Positions 17,748 through 27,812 of a stretch of 64,000 nt of DNA are shown here, one piece after another. The stretch covers positions 687,501 to 751,500 of the forward strand of contig NC_015144.1 in assembly GCF_000189415.1 (NCBI RefSeq). The letters run 5' to 3'. How positions within the stretch are numbered: the first letter of the stretch is position 1; every line of letters starts with the position of its first letter. Origin of the DNA: Weeksella virosa DSM 16922 (lineage in GTDB: Bacteria > Bacteroidota > Bacteroidia > Flavobacteriales > Weeksellaceae). A program made the position numbers and the translations under genes. Under the pieces are notes generated by a model that was given only the letters and a program-made list of their open reading frames with translations, was not told the origin of the DNA and made no database searches.

Positions 17748-18918
17748 TGTTTAATTCTTTTTCTAATTCTATTTCTTCTTTCGATTTGATTTTTGTACTC
17801 ACACTGAGAATTACTCCAAACGATATACAGGTCATCCACAAGGATGTTCCTCCATAACTTATTAATGGTAGGGGCTGTCCTGTTACAGGAAATAAACTAA
17901 CGGCTACTGCCATATTAACAAATGCCTGTATGATGATCGGCATGCCCACCGCAAAAACTAAGAGAGTTCCAAAGATAGTATGTATTTTAGTGGCAATTAC
18001 ACAAATTCTATAAAGAATAAATGTAAAAACTCCTATGAGAAACAGGGCTCCGAATAAGCCATATTCTTCCACAATTATTGCGAAAATAAAATCGGATGAG
18101 GACTGTGGTAGAGTTTGTTTAAAGACGCTTTTTCCTGGTCCAGCCATTTCTACCAATCCTTTTGCTATTGCAGCTTTTGCACGTAATACTTGGTACCCTT
18201 CTACTCCTTCGTCATTAAAAAACTTATTAATTCTAGACATCCAAGTATGTACACGGGTATTGGGAATAAGATCTGGGAAATATAGCGCTACATAGATAAA
18301 CAATCCTATCAAAATTCCACAAACTAATCCAACACCTAATAAATATTTTGTAGGGAAACCTCCTATAAACAATAGTATACCACACATAAAGAGTAGCATA
18401 AGTGCTGTAGATCCATTGGCAGGTAGGATTAATCCTACTACAACCACTATCGGAAGAAATAAATATAGAAAGATATTTTGGAGATTTGGCTGCTTGTTTC
18501 TGTTGATGGTAAGGTATCTTGCAATGTAAATTAACAAGGCTTGGGATGCCAAAACCGAAGGCTGAATACCTACCCCAATTCCTGGTATAGATAACCAACG
18601 TGCTGCATTAGCTCCCTCTATGGTAGTACCCATTAGGGCTGTGAATAACAAGATGATAGAAGTGATAAAAACTCCAAAAATAGCTATTACACCAAACCAT
18701 TTATAATCAAATCGTTGTACGAAAAAAATAATCAACAAACCACCTAATAGGAAACCTGCATGTTTTATCATATGAGACAAAACGGTACCCGAACCCACTG
18801 TGTACACCAAGTTCGAGCTTGCTGAATAGACAGGTAAAAATGAGAACAAAGCAAGCAAAATAATAAATGCCCACAATGCTTTGTCACCTTTTAGGTTGTT
18901 TTGGATAATGTTTCGCAT
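17719..18918 (-). CDS. ftsW: Lipid II polymerase FtsW (SEDS family)
   Basis: 399 aa with about ten membrane helices and no large soluble domain. The SEDS features are present: GANAARWLSIPG (about 103-114), PSVLAS (about 119-124), FAIIVEEYGLFGA (about 275-287) and the end loop GQPLPLISYGGTSLW (about 344-358). It makes glycan strands at the septum together with the class B penicillin-binding protein encoded upstream (ftsI). It starts four bases after murD and overlaps murG by 29 bases. Confidence 0.95.
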   Translation of the reverse strand: MRNIIQNNLKGDKALWAFIILLALFSFLPVYSASSNLVYTVGSGTVLSHMIKHAGFLLGGLLIIFFVQRFDYKWFGVIAIFGVFITSIILLFTALMGTTIEGANAARWLSIPGIGVGIQPSVLASQALLIYIARYLTINRNKQPNLQNIFLYLFLPIVVVVGLILPANGSTALMLLFMCGILLFIGGFPTKYLLGVGLVCGILIGLFIYVALYFPDLIPNTRVHTWMSRINKFFNDEGVEGYQVLRAKAAIAKGLVEMAGPGKSVFKQTLPQSSSDFIFAIIVEEYGLFGALFLIGVFTFILYRICVIATKIHTIFGTLLVFAVGMPIIIQAFVNMAVAVSLFPVTGQPLPLISYGGTSLWMTCISFGVILSVSTKIKSKEEIELEKELNSEEVIEDIA

Positions 18919-18922
18919 TCGT

Positions 18923-20254
18923 TTATAATTCTTTTACTTCTTTTTTAAATTGGTTTCCGCGATCTTGGTAACTTGTAAACAAGTCGAAACTTGCACAAGC
19001 GGGAGATAACAAAACGGTATCACCTTTTTCACCATACATATAAGCTGCGCGTACTGCGTCTTTCATTGTTTTGGTTTCGGTGATTTTTTCTACAACCCCC
19101 GAAAAGGCTTCGATAATTTTATGATTATCAACCCCAAGACAAACTATAGCTTTTACTTTTTTCTTGACAAAAGGCATTAGTTCGCTATAATCATTCCCTT
19201 TATCGGTTCCTCCGACAATCCAAATAACAGGATTTTTCATACTTTCTAATGCAAAATAGGTTGCGTTAACGTTGGTTGCTTTACTGTCGTTGATAAATTC
19301 TATTCCACCAATTTTCAGTACATTTTCTAGTCGGTGTTCTACCGACTTAAAATCGGATAAGCTACGCTTTATCACATCCTTTCTTATTTTCAAAATATTG
19401 GCTGCTGTAGCTGCAGCTAAAGAATTCGACACATTGTGTTTTCCTATCAATCCAAGATCTGCTATTGGCATTAGGAAACTGTTATCATTATCTTTTATTT
19501 CGAAAATCTTTTCGTTTGCATACGCTTTCTGTTTTTTATCTTTCATAGAAAAAGATGTTTTATTAGCTTTTATTTTTAGTTCTTTTATTAGCTCGTTAAT
19601 CTTCTCATCATCTACATTGTACACGAAATATTCTTTATCGGTTTGGTTTTCTGTAATACGAAATTTAGAGTGAGCATACTTATCAAAATTATTCTCGTAC
19701 CGATCTAAGTGATCAGGTGTAATATTTAGTATTATTGCGATATAAGGCTTGAAAAATCGAATGTCATCCAACTGAAAACTACTGATTTCTATCACATAAT
19801 ACTCATGAGGATCTTCTGCGACTAATTGCGCAAAACTTTTCCCGATATTTCCGCACAAGCCTACATCTAGACCTGCTTCTTTCATGATATGATACATGAG
19901 CGAAGTGGTCGTAGTCTTTCCGTTACTCCCGGTAATGGCTATTATTTTAGATTCGGTGAATCTCGAGGCAAATTCGATTTCAGAAATCACTTCTATTTGC
20001 TTGGCTTTTAGGGCCATTATCAAAGGTACGTTTTCTGGGATTCCTGGACTTTTTACCACTAAGTCTGCCGACATTATTTTTGCTTCGGTATGATGAGCAA
20101 ATTCATATTCTATTTGATGTTCATCCAATATTCTCTTATAGTTATCTTTTAGCACTCCTCGGTCTGACAAGAAAACCTGATAACCTTCTTTTTTTCCCAA
20201 GATTGCTGCGCCAACCCCGCTCTCTCCTCCACCTAATATTACCAACTTTTTCAT
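18923..20254 (-). CDS. murD: UDP-N-acetylmuramoylalanine--D-glutamate ligase
   Basis: 443 aa. It adds D-Glu to UDP-MurNAc-L-Ala. The N-terminal loop LGGGESGVGAA (about 7-17) binds the UDP part. The ATP loop GSNGKTTTT is at 109-117, followed by the ISSFQLDDI segment (about 157-165), and the C-terminal ligase domain has INDSKATNVNA (about 321-331) and DLFTSYQDRGNQFK. Its ATG overlaps the mraY stop by one base (TAATG), so the two are coupled. Confidence 0.96.
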   Translation of the reverse strand: MKKLVILGGGESGVGAAILGKKEGYQVFLSDRGVLKDNYKRILDEHQIEYEFAHHTEAKIMSADLVVKSPGIPENVPLIMALKAKQIEVISEIEFASRFTESKIIAITGSNGKTTTTSLMYHIMKEAGLDVGLCGNIGKSFAQLVAEDPHEYYVIEISSFQLDDIRFFKPYIAIILNITPDHLDRYENNFDKYAHSKFRITENQTDKEYFVYNVDDEKINELIKELKIKANKTSFSMKDKKQKAYANEKIFEIKDNDNSFLMPIADLGLIGKHNVSNSLAAATAANILKIRKDVIKRSLSDFKSVEHRLENVLKIGGIEFINDSKATNVNATYFALESMKNPVIWIVGGTDKGNDYSELMPFVKKKVKAIVCLGVDNHKIIEAFSGVVEKITETKTMKDAVRAAYMYGEKGDTVLLSPACASFDLFTSYQDRGNQFKKEVKEL

Positions 20255-21489
20255 TATCTTATTTTTAGAGTGATGATGGCAACAATCGCTAAGAAAATTC
20301 CTACGATGATGGCACGGTTAACTATTTTACTTTCGTGATAACCCAATTTCTGGAAATGGTGATGCAATGGCGACATCAGAAAGATTCTTCTTCCTTCTCC
20401 GTACTTTCGTTTGGTATATTTGAAGTAGGACACCTGCATCATCACCGATAAGCTTTCTGCAAAGAAAATTCCGCACAATACTGGCAGCATCAATTCTTTT
20501 CTGACTATTAGTGCCAAAACAGCAATCAGGCCACCAATAGTTAAACTACCTGTATCACCCATAAACACTTGGGCTGGATAGGTATTGTACCATAGAAAAC
20601 CTATTAAACCTCCGATAAAAGCACCACAGAAAATGAGTACTTCTTCTGATCGTGGAATAAACATAATGTTGAGATAATCGGCAAATACGATATTCCCAGA
20701 TACAAATACAAAAAGTGATAGAGCCAAGACTATTACAGATGAAGTTCCTGCGGCCAAGCCGTCGATTCCGTCGGTAAGATTTGCCCCATTTGATACGGCT
20801 GTTATAATAAAAATAACTGCAAAAACGAACACAAATAGAACCACCCAAGAATATTGCTCTTTCTGATGGTCGTCTAGAAAGAACAGAATATCTCCATAGT
20901 TAAACTCGTTACCTTTGAGAAATGGAACAGTTGTATCTAAGCTTTTTTCTTCTTCGCCAAAGCGGACTATTTGATAACTATTCTCTAAATGTTCAGTTTT
21001 ATTTTCTTGATGTTTCACTGTTACTTGAGGACTGAAATACAGGGTTAATCCTACTAAAACCCCTAAACCTACCTGTCCGAGTATCTTAAATTTACCTTTT
21101 AGTCCTTCTTTATTTTTTTTGAAGACTTTGATATAATCGTCTATAAAACCAATCACTCCAAGCCAAAGCGTAGAGATAAGCAACAGGATGATATAAATAT
21201 TTTCGAGTTTTGCGAACAACAAAGTCGGGACGATAATCGCCAATATAATGATGATACCACCCATTGTTGGCGTTCCTGTTTTTTCTTTTTGTCCGGTCAA
21301 TCCCAAATCGCGAACGATCTCTCCCATTTGTTCTCTACGTAGATAATTGATGATTTTTTTCCCATAGAATAAACTTATCACCATTGCCAACAAAACCGCA
21401 CAGGCAGCTCTAAATGAGGTGTACTGAAAAATCCTTGCTCCAGGAAAATGGTATTGTTCATGTAAAAAATCAAATAAATAGTATAACAT
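20254..21489 (-). CDS. mraY: Phospho-MurNAc-pentapeptide transferase
   Basis: 411 aa, about 50 longer than the E. coli enzyme. It makes lipid I by moving phospho-MurNAc-pentapeptide to undecaprenyl phosphate. About ten membrane helices, the [19 protein letters not shown] loop (about 117-135), the metal-site [12 protein letters not shown] and FMGDTGSL are present. The extra length is a polar loop at about residues 160-215 between membrane segments, as seen in other Bacteroidota MraY proteins. It lies one base from murE and overlaps murD by one base. Confidence 0.96.
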   Translation of the reverse strand: MLYYLFDFLHEQYHFPGARIFQYTSFRAACAVLLAMVISLFYGKKIINYLRREQMGEIVRDLGLTGQKEKTGTPTMGGIIIILAIIVPTLLFAKLENIYIILLLISTLWLGVIGFIDDYIKVFKKNKEGLKGKFKILGQVGLGVLVGLTLYFSPQVTVKHQENKTEHLENSYQIVRFGEEEKSLDTTVPFLKGNEFNYGDILFFLDDHQKEQYSWVVLFVFVFAVIFIITAVSNGANLTDGIDGLAAGTSSVIVLALSLFVFVSGNIVFADYLNIMFIPRSEEVLIFCGAFIGGLIGFLWYNTYPAQVFMGDTGSLTIGGLIAVLALIVRKELMLPVLCGIFFAESLSVMMQVSYFKYTKRKYGEGRRIFLMSPLHHHFQKLGYHESKIVNRAIIVGIFLAIVAIITLKIR

Positions 21490-21490
21490 A

Positions 21491-22957
21491 TTATTTATTT
21501 AGTTGGTGACTTAATTCTTTTGCAACTTCTACATCCGAGAAGTGATTTCTTACTCCGTTTATTTCTTGATAGGTTTCGTGACCTTTTCCTGCAATAAGAA
21601 TAATGTCGTGTTTCTGACTCATTTTCAGTGCAGTTTTTATTGCTTCCTTCCGATCCGTAATTTTCAATGTTTTATCATAAAACTGTGGCTCTACTCCGGC
21701 TTCCATATCGGCCAAAATGGCTTCAGGATTTTCGGTACGAGGATTATCTGACGTAAAAATTGCTAAATCTGATTTTCGAGCTGCAATATCGGCCATTTCT
21801 GGTCGTTTTGTTTTATCGCGATCACCTCCGCACCCTACCACGGTTATCAATTGCTCGTTTTTGGTGCGTATCCCCCCTATCGTATCCAATACATTCTCTA
21901 GCGCGTCTGGTGTATGTGCATAATCGACTATTATTACACGATCGCCTTGAGTATGAAAAGTCTGGAAACGTCCTTCTACACTCCCCAAAACACTCAAAAT
22001 CGTTAAGACCTCTGTATCCTCTTGCCCCAACAAATGTGCAATACCGTATACCAACAAAAGGTTATAAGCGTTGAATTGCCCTATCAGGTTGGTCCAAAAT
22101 TCTTGCTGATTAAAATTGAGCAGCATTCCATCAAATCGAGATTCTAGGATTTTACCTTTAAATTCAGCATCGCCCTTTAACGTAAAGAAATGTTTACTTG
22201 CTACAGTATTTTGTAACATTACACGGCCATTTCTATCATCCAAATTCACCAAAGCTTTTGTTGAAGCCGGTAATTCATCAAAGAATTTCTTTTTCGCTTG
22301 AATATAATTTTGGAAAGTGATATGATAATCTAGATGATCGTGCGTTATATTGGTAAAAGCCGCCACCCGAAAGTATAAACCAGCTATTCTATTTTGTACA
22401 ATACCGTGCGAACTAACTTCCATAAAAGCATATTCACACCCTTTATCTACCGCTTGACGGAATATTCTGTTCAGGGTTACTATATCTGGTGTTGTATTTT
22501 GGGTAGGAATGATGTCACCATCTACAACTATCTGAATAGTTGATACCAATACCGAAGCATACCCTAATTTGGTAAAAAGCTCATACAGCAAACTTGTTGT
22601 GGTTGTTTTCCCATTGGTACCTGTAATGCCCACCAATTGCAAGTTTTTGGTAGGATTATCGTAATAATTAGAAGCCATCACGCCTAGAGCTATTGAGGCA
22701 TCTTCTACCAAAACATAAACTATATTTTCTTTTTGTATCTCTGGAAGAACTTCGCACACGATTACCGACACTCCTATCTCTGTAACTTGTTCTATATACG
22801 AATGTCCATCGGTTTGCGTTCCTTTTATTGCGACAAAAACATCCCCCTTTTTAGCTTTTCGCGAATCGAAAATTAATTCACCAACAAGCACACCTTCGGC
22901 ATCACCAATAGTTTTGATGATGGAAAGGTTTGTTAAGATGGTTGTTAGTTGTTTCAT
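21491..22957 (-). CDS. murE: UDP-MurNAc-tripeptide synthetase, meso-DAP type
   Basis: 488 aa. The N-terminal [16 protein letters not shown] (about 31-46) and the ATP loop GTNGKTTTT (113-121) are clear. The substrate-selecting motif is DNPR at 404-407, which in this family marks addition of meso-diaminopimelate rather than lysine. This agrees with dapF at 47226-48008. The catalytic [11 protein letters not shown] is at about 344-354. It shares one base with the ftsI stop and lies one base from mraY. Confidence 0.96.
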   Translation of the reverse strand: MKQLTTILTNLSIIKTIGDAEGVLVGELIFDSRKAKKGDVFVAIKGTQTDGHSYIEQVTEIGVSVIVCEVLPEIQKENIVYVLVEDASIALGVMASNYYDNPTKNLQLVGITGTNGKTTTTSLLYELFTKLGYASVLVSTIQIVVDGDIIPTQNTTPDIVTLNRIFRQAVDKGCEYAFMEVSSHGIVQNRIAGLYFRVAAFTNITHDHLDYHITFQNYIQAKKKFFDELPASTKALVNLDDRNGRVMLQNTVASKHFFTLKGDAEFKGKILESRFDGMLLNFNQQEFWTNLIGQFNAYNLLLVYGIAHLLGQEDTEVLTILSVLGSVEGRFQTFHTQGDRVIIVDYAHTPDALENVLDTIGGIRTKNEQLITVVGCGGDRDKTKRPEMADIAARKSDLAIFTSDNPRTENPEAILADMEAGVEPQFYDKTLKITDRKEAIKTALKMSQKHDIILIAGKGHETYQEINGVRNHFSDVEVAKELSHQLNK

Positions 22958-24927
22958 TATTTTAATACTAAATAAATCGTTTCACCTTTTTTGAACTTTG
23001 TACCATTCGGTAGAGACTGGCTAGTAACTTTTCCGATTCCGGTATAGCGAACATCGAGTCCTAGATTTTCTAACGTTGGAATTACCTCACTTCCAGAATA
23101 TCCTACCACATTTGGTACTATTTTTTTCGACATATCCACATTCAGTTTTAATGAATTTGCCAATTGAGTTGTTAGATTTTTACCATTGGAATTAGGCTGT
23201 ACACTTTTTGGTGTTTTCGAATACACCCAGTCAGAAATACGTTTAAAAACAGGTGCTGTCACTCGCCCTCCGTAATATCCTTTGCTTCTGTCGGGCTTAT
23301 GAATAACGACAATAGAAGAATATTTCGGATTATCTGCTGGGAAATATCCAGCAAAAGATGCTCTGTATTGCATTGGTTGATTTTTTAGCCAATACTCTAC
23401 TCTTGCTGTTCCTGTTTTCCCTGCTATAGAATAATTTTCGGTAAAAATATTTGCAGCTGTACCTCCTTGCTCCACGGCACCTGTCAACATATGCTGCATA
23501 GCACGCACATTCTCTAAGCTAGAAATTCTTTCGACTAGAATTTCGGGTTCATATACTATTTCGGGCTCTCCTTTTCTCACTACCTTATCCATAAAAAGAG
23601 GTTTCAGCATTACCCCATCATTTGCAATTGCATTATAAAATGTTAGAATCTGAATTGGAGTCATTCGAAATCCATAACCATATGCCATCACCGGTAGCGT
23701 TACTTTACTCCAAGTAGGATCTTTTGGCCCGATGATTCTCGGCTCTGCTTCTCCAGGAATATCAACACCTAGTGATTTGTCCAATTTCCATTCGTGCAGT
23801 TTTTTCAAGAATTTCTCTGGCTCTGCACCGTAAGCATTATTGATTAATTTCGCTGTTCCGATATTTGATGATTTTTTTATTACTCCATCCACAGTCAGGG
23901 TTCCATATCCACGGCTATCAGTAATAGTTCTGTTATATAGTCGGTAAGATCCATTTCCTACTACCACTGTAGATTCTGCATTGAAGTACCCATCATCCAT
24001 ACCGGCCAATATAGAAACCGGCTTGAAGGTTGAGCCAGGCTCAGCTGCTTCCCCAACAGCATAGTTATACACATCTAGATAAGATCCATCTTGCATACGA
24101 GACAGATTGACGATTGCTCGTATTTTTCCGGTACTTACTTCCATCACTACTACACATCCGTGTTCTGCATTATATTCCGCCAACTGATCGTGCAAAGCAT
24201 CGTAAGCTATCATTTGTAAATCAGCATCGATAGTAGTATAAACAGAAGATCCTGGAATCGGTTCTTGCTCCCAGTTTTTAAAAGGTTTCCAAGTTCCATT
24301 CCCCATTTTCTGCTCCATCCGAATACCTTCACGCCCTTTCAGTAGACTACTGTAAGCACCTTCTAATCCGGTTTTGCCACGTGCATCATCAAACCCAATA
24401 GTCCTTGCTCCGACATCGCGCACAATAAGTTCTCGTTTATTTTCTGTTTCGTGAATAAATCCACCTTTTATTTGCCCTTTATTGAAAATTGGAAAACTTT
24501 TGATTCGCTGGTATTGTTCGTAATCGAGATTTTTCACCAAACGCATGTATCGATTACCTTTTTTTCTTTCTTCTCTAAAACGTTTTTCATACTCTGCTGC
24601 AGGTTTACCAAACATGATAGAAAGTGAATCAGACAGTGCTTTTATTTCTGTTTCGAACAAGTCATCTTTTATGGTTTTTAAATCCACAAAAACATTATGT
24701 TTTGTTACCGTAGTTGCCAACAAAGCTCCGTTCGATGCATACAAGTTTCCTCTTTCCGCTTCTTCTGTCGCCAATCGAAAGTTGTTTTCTTGTGCAAACT
24801 CATCGAGCTCGTCTCCCTCTACTAGCTTTATACGCAACATAGCAACAACTATGAGCACAGCCCAAATAACCATTAGAAAGGCGATAAACCAACCACGTAA
24901 AAGCGCAGTATTTCTATTCTTCAACAT
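22957..24927 (-). CDS. ftsI: Class B penicillin-binding protein FtsI with a C-terminal PASTA domain
   Basis: 656 aa septal transpeptidase. One membrane helix (about 12-31) anchors it. The dimerisation domain comes next, then the penicillin-binding domain with the active serine S299 (STFK, 299-302), SSN at 353-355 and KTG at 504-506. Residues about 597-656 form a PASTA domain (VPNVVGYSGSEVIPTLENLG ... GETIYLVLK), giving the protein a SpoVD-like layout, typical of Bacteroidota FtsI. It overlaps the FtsL-like gene by 14 bases and murE by one. Confidence 0.95.
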   Translation of the reverse strand: MLKNRNTALLRGWFIAFLMVIWAVLIVVAMLRIKLVEGDELDEFAQENNFRLATEEAERGNLYASNGALLATTVTKHNVFVDLKTIKDDLFETEIKALSDSLSIMFGKPAAEYEKRFREERKKGNRYMRLVKNLDYEQYQRIKSFPIFNKGQIKGGFIHETENKRELIVRDVGARTIGFDDARGKTGLEGAYSSLLKGREGIRMEQKMGNGTWKPFKNWEQEPIPGSSVYTTIDADLQMIAYDALHDQLAEYNAEHGCVVVMEVSTGKIRAIVNLSRMQDGSYLDVYNYAVGEAAEPGSTFKPVSILAGMDDGYFNAESTVVVGNGSYRLYNRTITDSRGYGTLTVDGVIKKSSNIGTAKLINNAYGAEPEKFLKKLHEWKLDKSLGVDIPGEAEPRIIGPKDPTWSKVTLPVMAYGYGFRMTPIQILTFYNAIANDGVMLKPLFMDKVVRKGEPEIVYEPEILVERISSLENVRAMQHMLTGAVEQGGTAANIFTENYSIAGKTGTARVEYWLKNQPMQYRASFAGYFPADNPKYSSIVVIHKPDRSKGYYGGRVTAPVFKRISDWVYSKTPKSVQPNSNGKNLTTQLANSLKLNVDMSKKIVPNVVGYSGSEVIPTLENLGLDVRYTGIGKVTSQSLPNGTKFKKGETIYLVLK

Positions 24928-25267
24928 AGACTTTCTCGATTAACACATAAGGTTGCGAACTTGGCAACTCTAAGCCTAATTGCTGTGTATGCGAAATAAT
25001 AGACGACTCTAGCTGTAGCTGCATCAACTCACTATGCTTATCTGTATACTGAGTTTTCAGATCGCTTACCGAATTTTTCAGCTCTGCAATACGCACTACT
25101 TTTTTGTCTACCGAATGCGCACTGGTAATACTAATAAAAGCTAAGCCCACTAGAAACAACATGAATTTCCAGTTTTGCCCCGCAGTATCGTTAGTCAAAA
25201 ACTCTCCACGTAAAAAGCCTGCAAAAGTTTTCTTTTTTACTTTTGTATTTTTTCTTTTCTTGGCCAT
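24914..25267 (-). CDS. ftsL: FtsL-like cell division protein
   Basis: 117 aa: a basic N-terminus (KKRKNTKVKKKTF), one membrane helix at about 33-49, then a heptad-like coiled coil (about 55-95). This topology and the position between rsmH and ftsI match FtsL, the bitopic partner of FtsB and FtsQ, although FtsL is too divergent to be named by motif. It starts two bases after rsmH and overlaps ftsI by 14 bases. Confidence 0.82.
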   Translation of the reverse strand: MAKKRKNTKVKKKTFAGFLRGEFLTNDTAGQNWKFMLFLVGLAFISITSAHSVDKKVVRIAELKNSVSDLKTQYTDKHSELMQLQLESSIISHTQQLGLELPSSQPYVLIEKVYVEE

Positions 25268-25269
25268 GA

Positions 25270-26175
25270 TTAGTATTTTACAGCAATCCTCATTTTCGCA
25301 CTTCTCGCTCTCGAATTTTCTTCGATCTCTTTTTCACTTGGCACAATCACTTTTGACTGTAATGGTTTGAAGGGCGCTGACCAATTCCCGTAGATATCGC
25401 GCTCTGGCTCACCTTCAAACACGCCATTTCTCATATACCTCTTCACCAAACGATCTTCTAATGAATGATACGAAATCACTACTAAACGACCCTCTGGACG
25501 AACTATCTCTCCCGACTGCAACAGCATTTCGCGTAAGGCAGCCATCTCATCATTCACCTCTATTCGCAAAGCCTGAAAAACTTGCGCAAAGAATTTATTT
25601 TCTTTGTTTTTGGGTATAAATGAAAAGATATCTTTTAAATGTTCTATAGTTTCAATCGACTGATTATTTCTTGCTTTAATAATTTCAGACGCCAATCGAC
25701 GCGAGCCTTTTAACTCTCCGTAATTGTAGAAAATATCAGCCAATTGGTCTTCATCATACTCATTTACGATGTTTTTTGCCGATAACGATGAATTGATATT
25801 CATGCGCATATCGAGTTCACCGTCGAAACGAATAGAAAACCCTCTCTCGGGCGTATCAAATTGATGAGAAGAAACACCTAAATCGGCCAAAATCCCATCG
25901 ACTTGTTTCACCCCACGAAAGCGTAAATTATTTTTCAGATAACGAAAGTTTTGATCTATCAACTCGAAACGTTCGTCTTCTATTTTATTTTGTTTTGCAT
26001 CCTCATCCTGATCAAAAGCATACAAACGACCGTTATCGTCTAAGCGAGAGAGAATTTCCCTCGAGTGTCCACCACCCCCAAAAGTACAATCAACATAAAC
26101 ACCTGAAGGATTTACGACCAATGCATCTACACTTTCTTGTAAAAGAACTGGATTATGATAACTCGAATTCATCAT
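25270..26175 (-). CDS. rsmH: 16S rRNA (cytosine(1402)-N4)-methyltransferase
   Basis: 301 aa. It methylates N4 of C1402 in the ribosomal P site. SAM-binding motifs are VDCTFGGGGHSREIL (about 28-42), AFDQDEDA (about 53-60) and ILADLGVSSHQFD (about 94-106). The C-terminal YHSLEDRLVKRYM is also typical. The start could be 26175 or 26172 (MM). It overlaps the end of mraZ by 23 bases, the usual mraZ-rsmH arrangement. Confidence 0.95.
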   Translation of the reverse strand: MMNSSYHNPVLLQESVDALVVNPSGVYVDCTFGGGGHSREILSRLDDNGRLYAFDQDEDAKQNKIEDERFELIDQNFRYLKNNLRFRGVKQVDGILADLGVSSHQFDTPERGFSIRFDGELDMRMNINSSLSAKNIVNEYDEDQLADIFYNYGELKGSRRLASEIIKARNNQSIETIEHLKDIFSFIPKNKENKFFAQVFQALRIEVNDEMAALREMLLQSGEIVRPEGRLVVISYHSLEDRLVKRYMRNGVFEGEPERDIYGNWSAPFKPLQSKVIVPSEKEIEENSRARSAKMRIAVKY

Positions 26176-26623
26176 TTTGATTTCCCATTACCTCTTCAGC
26201 TAAATCTGCAAAACTCTCAAAGTCTGCAGAAACTACTTTTTCATACTCCTCCTTATCCCACACTTCGATAACATCGATATTGAGCACCAAAACAACATCT
26301 TTATCAATCTTAGCGAAGCCGATCAAATCTTTCGAAAGCTGAAGCCTACTATTTGCATCAACCTCAACCTCTCTTACTCCCGCTGTAAAACGACGAATAA
26401 ACTCGTCGTTTTTTCTTATAAAACGATTAAGCTTATTGATTTTCGCCATCTTGGCTCTAAACTCAGCTATCGGATGAATCTCTAAACACTGCTGAAAAAT
26501 AGCACGTTTCAGCACAAAGCCATCTTCCATCACCTCTGCAAGTTGCTTCTTAACTCCTGCTGGTAATGGCAAGCGACCTTTGGCGTCAACTTTACATTCA
26601 TATGTCCCGAAAAGAGAATTCAT
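26153..26623 (-). CDS. mraZ: Transcriptional regulator MraZ
   Basis: 156 aa from the ATG at 26623, which gives MNSLFGTYECKVDAKGR; an in-frame ATG at 26659 would place the start inside the operator repeats and is less likely. Two AbrB-like half-domains each carry the DNA-contact motif, DAKGR (about 13-17) and the degenerate second copy DANSR. MraZ forms ring-shaped multimers and represses its own dcw operon through tandem short repeats, and such repeats lie 28 bases upstream (26651-26680). It is the first gene of the cluster. Confidence 0.93.
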   Translation of the reverse strand: MNSLFGTYECKVDAKGRLPLPAGVKKQLAEVMEDGFVLKRAIFQQCLEIHPIAEFRAKMAKINKLNRFIRKNDEFIRRFTAGVREVEVDANSRLQLSKDLIGFAKIDKDVVLVLNIDVIEVWDKEEYEKVVSADFESFADLAEEVMGNQNDEFELS

Positions 26624-26650
26624 CAATATTTTTTTCAAAAATAGAAAATA

Positions 26651-26680
26651 TTTTACCACAATTTACCATTTTTTACCACA
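26651..26680 (-). promoter_or_regulatory. Three tandem 10-base repeats, probable MraZ operator
   Basis: Read on the minus strand the three adjacent blocks are TGTGGTAAAA (26680-26671), AATGGTAAAT (26670-26661) and TGTGGTAAAA (26660-26651). The first and last are identical and the middle one keeps TGGTAAA. A further AAAGTGGAAA lies at 26704-26695, two turns upstream. MraZ proteins are known to bind short TGG- or AAAGTG-containing direct repeats with about 9-10-base spacing in front of mraZ. The position and period fit, but binding here is inferred. Confidence 0.75.
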
Positions 26681-26704
26681 TTGTTGATAACTTTTTCCAC
26701 TTTA

Positions 26705-26997
26705 TCTGAAAATAGTTTAGTACAAAGTAACTTTTTAACTGTATTGATTTCTTCTGTAAGTATGATATCTTCAATAAAAATGGACTAAAAAACTGATTTT
26801 TAATTTTTTAAAAAACTTTCGGGGTAAAGACATTTTTTTAAACGATTTGTTTTTTTTGGAAATTAAAATTAAATTTTCATCATATCGTGATTATTTTTTT
26901 TGCTTGAAGAAATTCTTAAAAACAGCAGTAAAATAAAACTACTGGTTATTAAAACAGCTTTTTTCTTAACATTTCATTCATATAATAATAAATGTTG
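26705..26997. other. AT-rich divergent intergenic region between mraZ and the hydrolase gene
   Basis: No gene is visible. The region separates two divergent units and should hold the dcw promoter on the minus strand. Only an imperfect -7 match, TTACTTTG, is seen (26730-26723 read on the minus strand). T-rich and A-rich runs dominate. Confidence 0.5.
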
Positions 26998-27005
26998 TAA
27001 ATTTG
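26998..27005 (+). promoter_or_regulatory. -7 promoter element upstream of the hydrolase/engB pair
   Basis: TAAATTTG fits TAnnTTTG and lies 22 bases before the start codon. No TTG at the right distance is visible. Confidence 0.4.
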
Positions 27006-27027
27006 CTGACTTAACGAGATTATACGC

Positions 27028-27807
27028 ATGTCATTTAGCTTAAAACAAAAAGACAATTTCTCCTTCATAGAAATAGGTGAAGGAATACCAATCGTACTAT
27101 TGCATGGTTTGATGGGAGAGTTAAGTAATTTTAGTGCTTTAACGGATTATTTTTCTAAAAAAGGGTATCGGGTATTTGCTCCAGAATTACCTCTCTATAC
27201 TTTAGCTCCTAATGAAACGCGTGTAAAAAACATCGCAAAATTTGTTCATGAGTTTATAGAAAAAATAATTGGCGAGCCAGTAGTTTTGGTAGGAAATTCT
27301 TTGGGCGGTCATGTAGGCTTAGTGGTTTGCAAACATCATCCAAAAAGTGTTCGTGCACTTTGCCTAACGGGGAGCTCTGGATTATACGAGAAGTCATTCG
27401 GAGAAACTTATCCAAAAAGAGGTGATTACGATTATGTAAAACGAAAAACAGAGGAGGTTTTTTATGATCCTTCTGTTGCGACAAAACAAATCGTAGATGA
27501 TGTTTTTGATACGGTAAATGACCGAAACAAAGCCATTAAAACTTTATATATTGCGCGCGATGCGATCCATTACAACATGAAGGATGATTTGCAAAACTTC
27601 TTGATGCCTGTTTGCCTTATTTGGGGAAAACAAGACAATGTAACCCCCCCTGAAGTAGCAATAGAATTTCATGAGGGCTTACCAAATTCTGATTTGTATT
27701 GGATAGACAAGTGCGGTCACGCTCCGATGATGGAACACCCCGAAAAATTTAATGAAATTTTACATGAGTGGTTAATAAAAGTAGGTATTACCGCTCCTCA
27801 ACAATAA
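27028..27807 (+). CDS. Alpha/beta hydrolase
   Basis: 259 aa single-domain alpha/beta hydrolase. The oxyanion loop is HGLMGELSNF (about 26-35), the nucleophile S91 sits in GNSLGG, the acid is probably D203 (WGKQDNVTP), and the base is H231 (CGHAPMMEHP). All three catalytic residues are present, so it should be an active esterase, thioesterase or C-C hydrolase. The substrate is unknown. It ends five bases before the engB start and is probably cotranscribed with it. Confidence 0.88.
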   Translation: MSFSLKQKDNFSFIEIGEGIPIVLLHGLMGELSNFSALTDYFSKKGYRVFAPELPLYTLAPNETRVKNIAKFVHEFIEKIIGEPVVLVGNSLGGHVGLVVCKHHPKSVRALCLTGSSGLYEKSFGETYPKRGDYDYVKRKTEEVFYDPSVATKQIVDDVFDTVNDRNKAIKTLYIARDAIHYNMKDDLQNFLMPVCLIWGKQDNVTPPEVAIEFHEGLPNSDLYWIDKCGHAPMMEHPEKFNEILHEWLIKVGITAPQQ

Positions 27808-27812
27808 AAAAC

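Noticed and set aside
20254-21489. Extra 50 residues in MraY as an unusual insertion
   Set aside because: Longer MraY proteins with a polar loop at this place are usual in Bacteroidota.
10685-26623. Absence of murF, ddl and murB as a broken dcw cluster
   Set aside because: All junctions are tight with overlapping or nearly touching genes, and Bacteroidota commonly keep these genes elsewhere.
26681-26700. DnaA-box-like sequence (TGTTGATAA) near the mraZ operator, as a possible replication origin
   Set aside because: There is only one imperfect box, with no cluster, no dnaA or dnaN nearby and no clear unwinding element beyond general AT richness.
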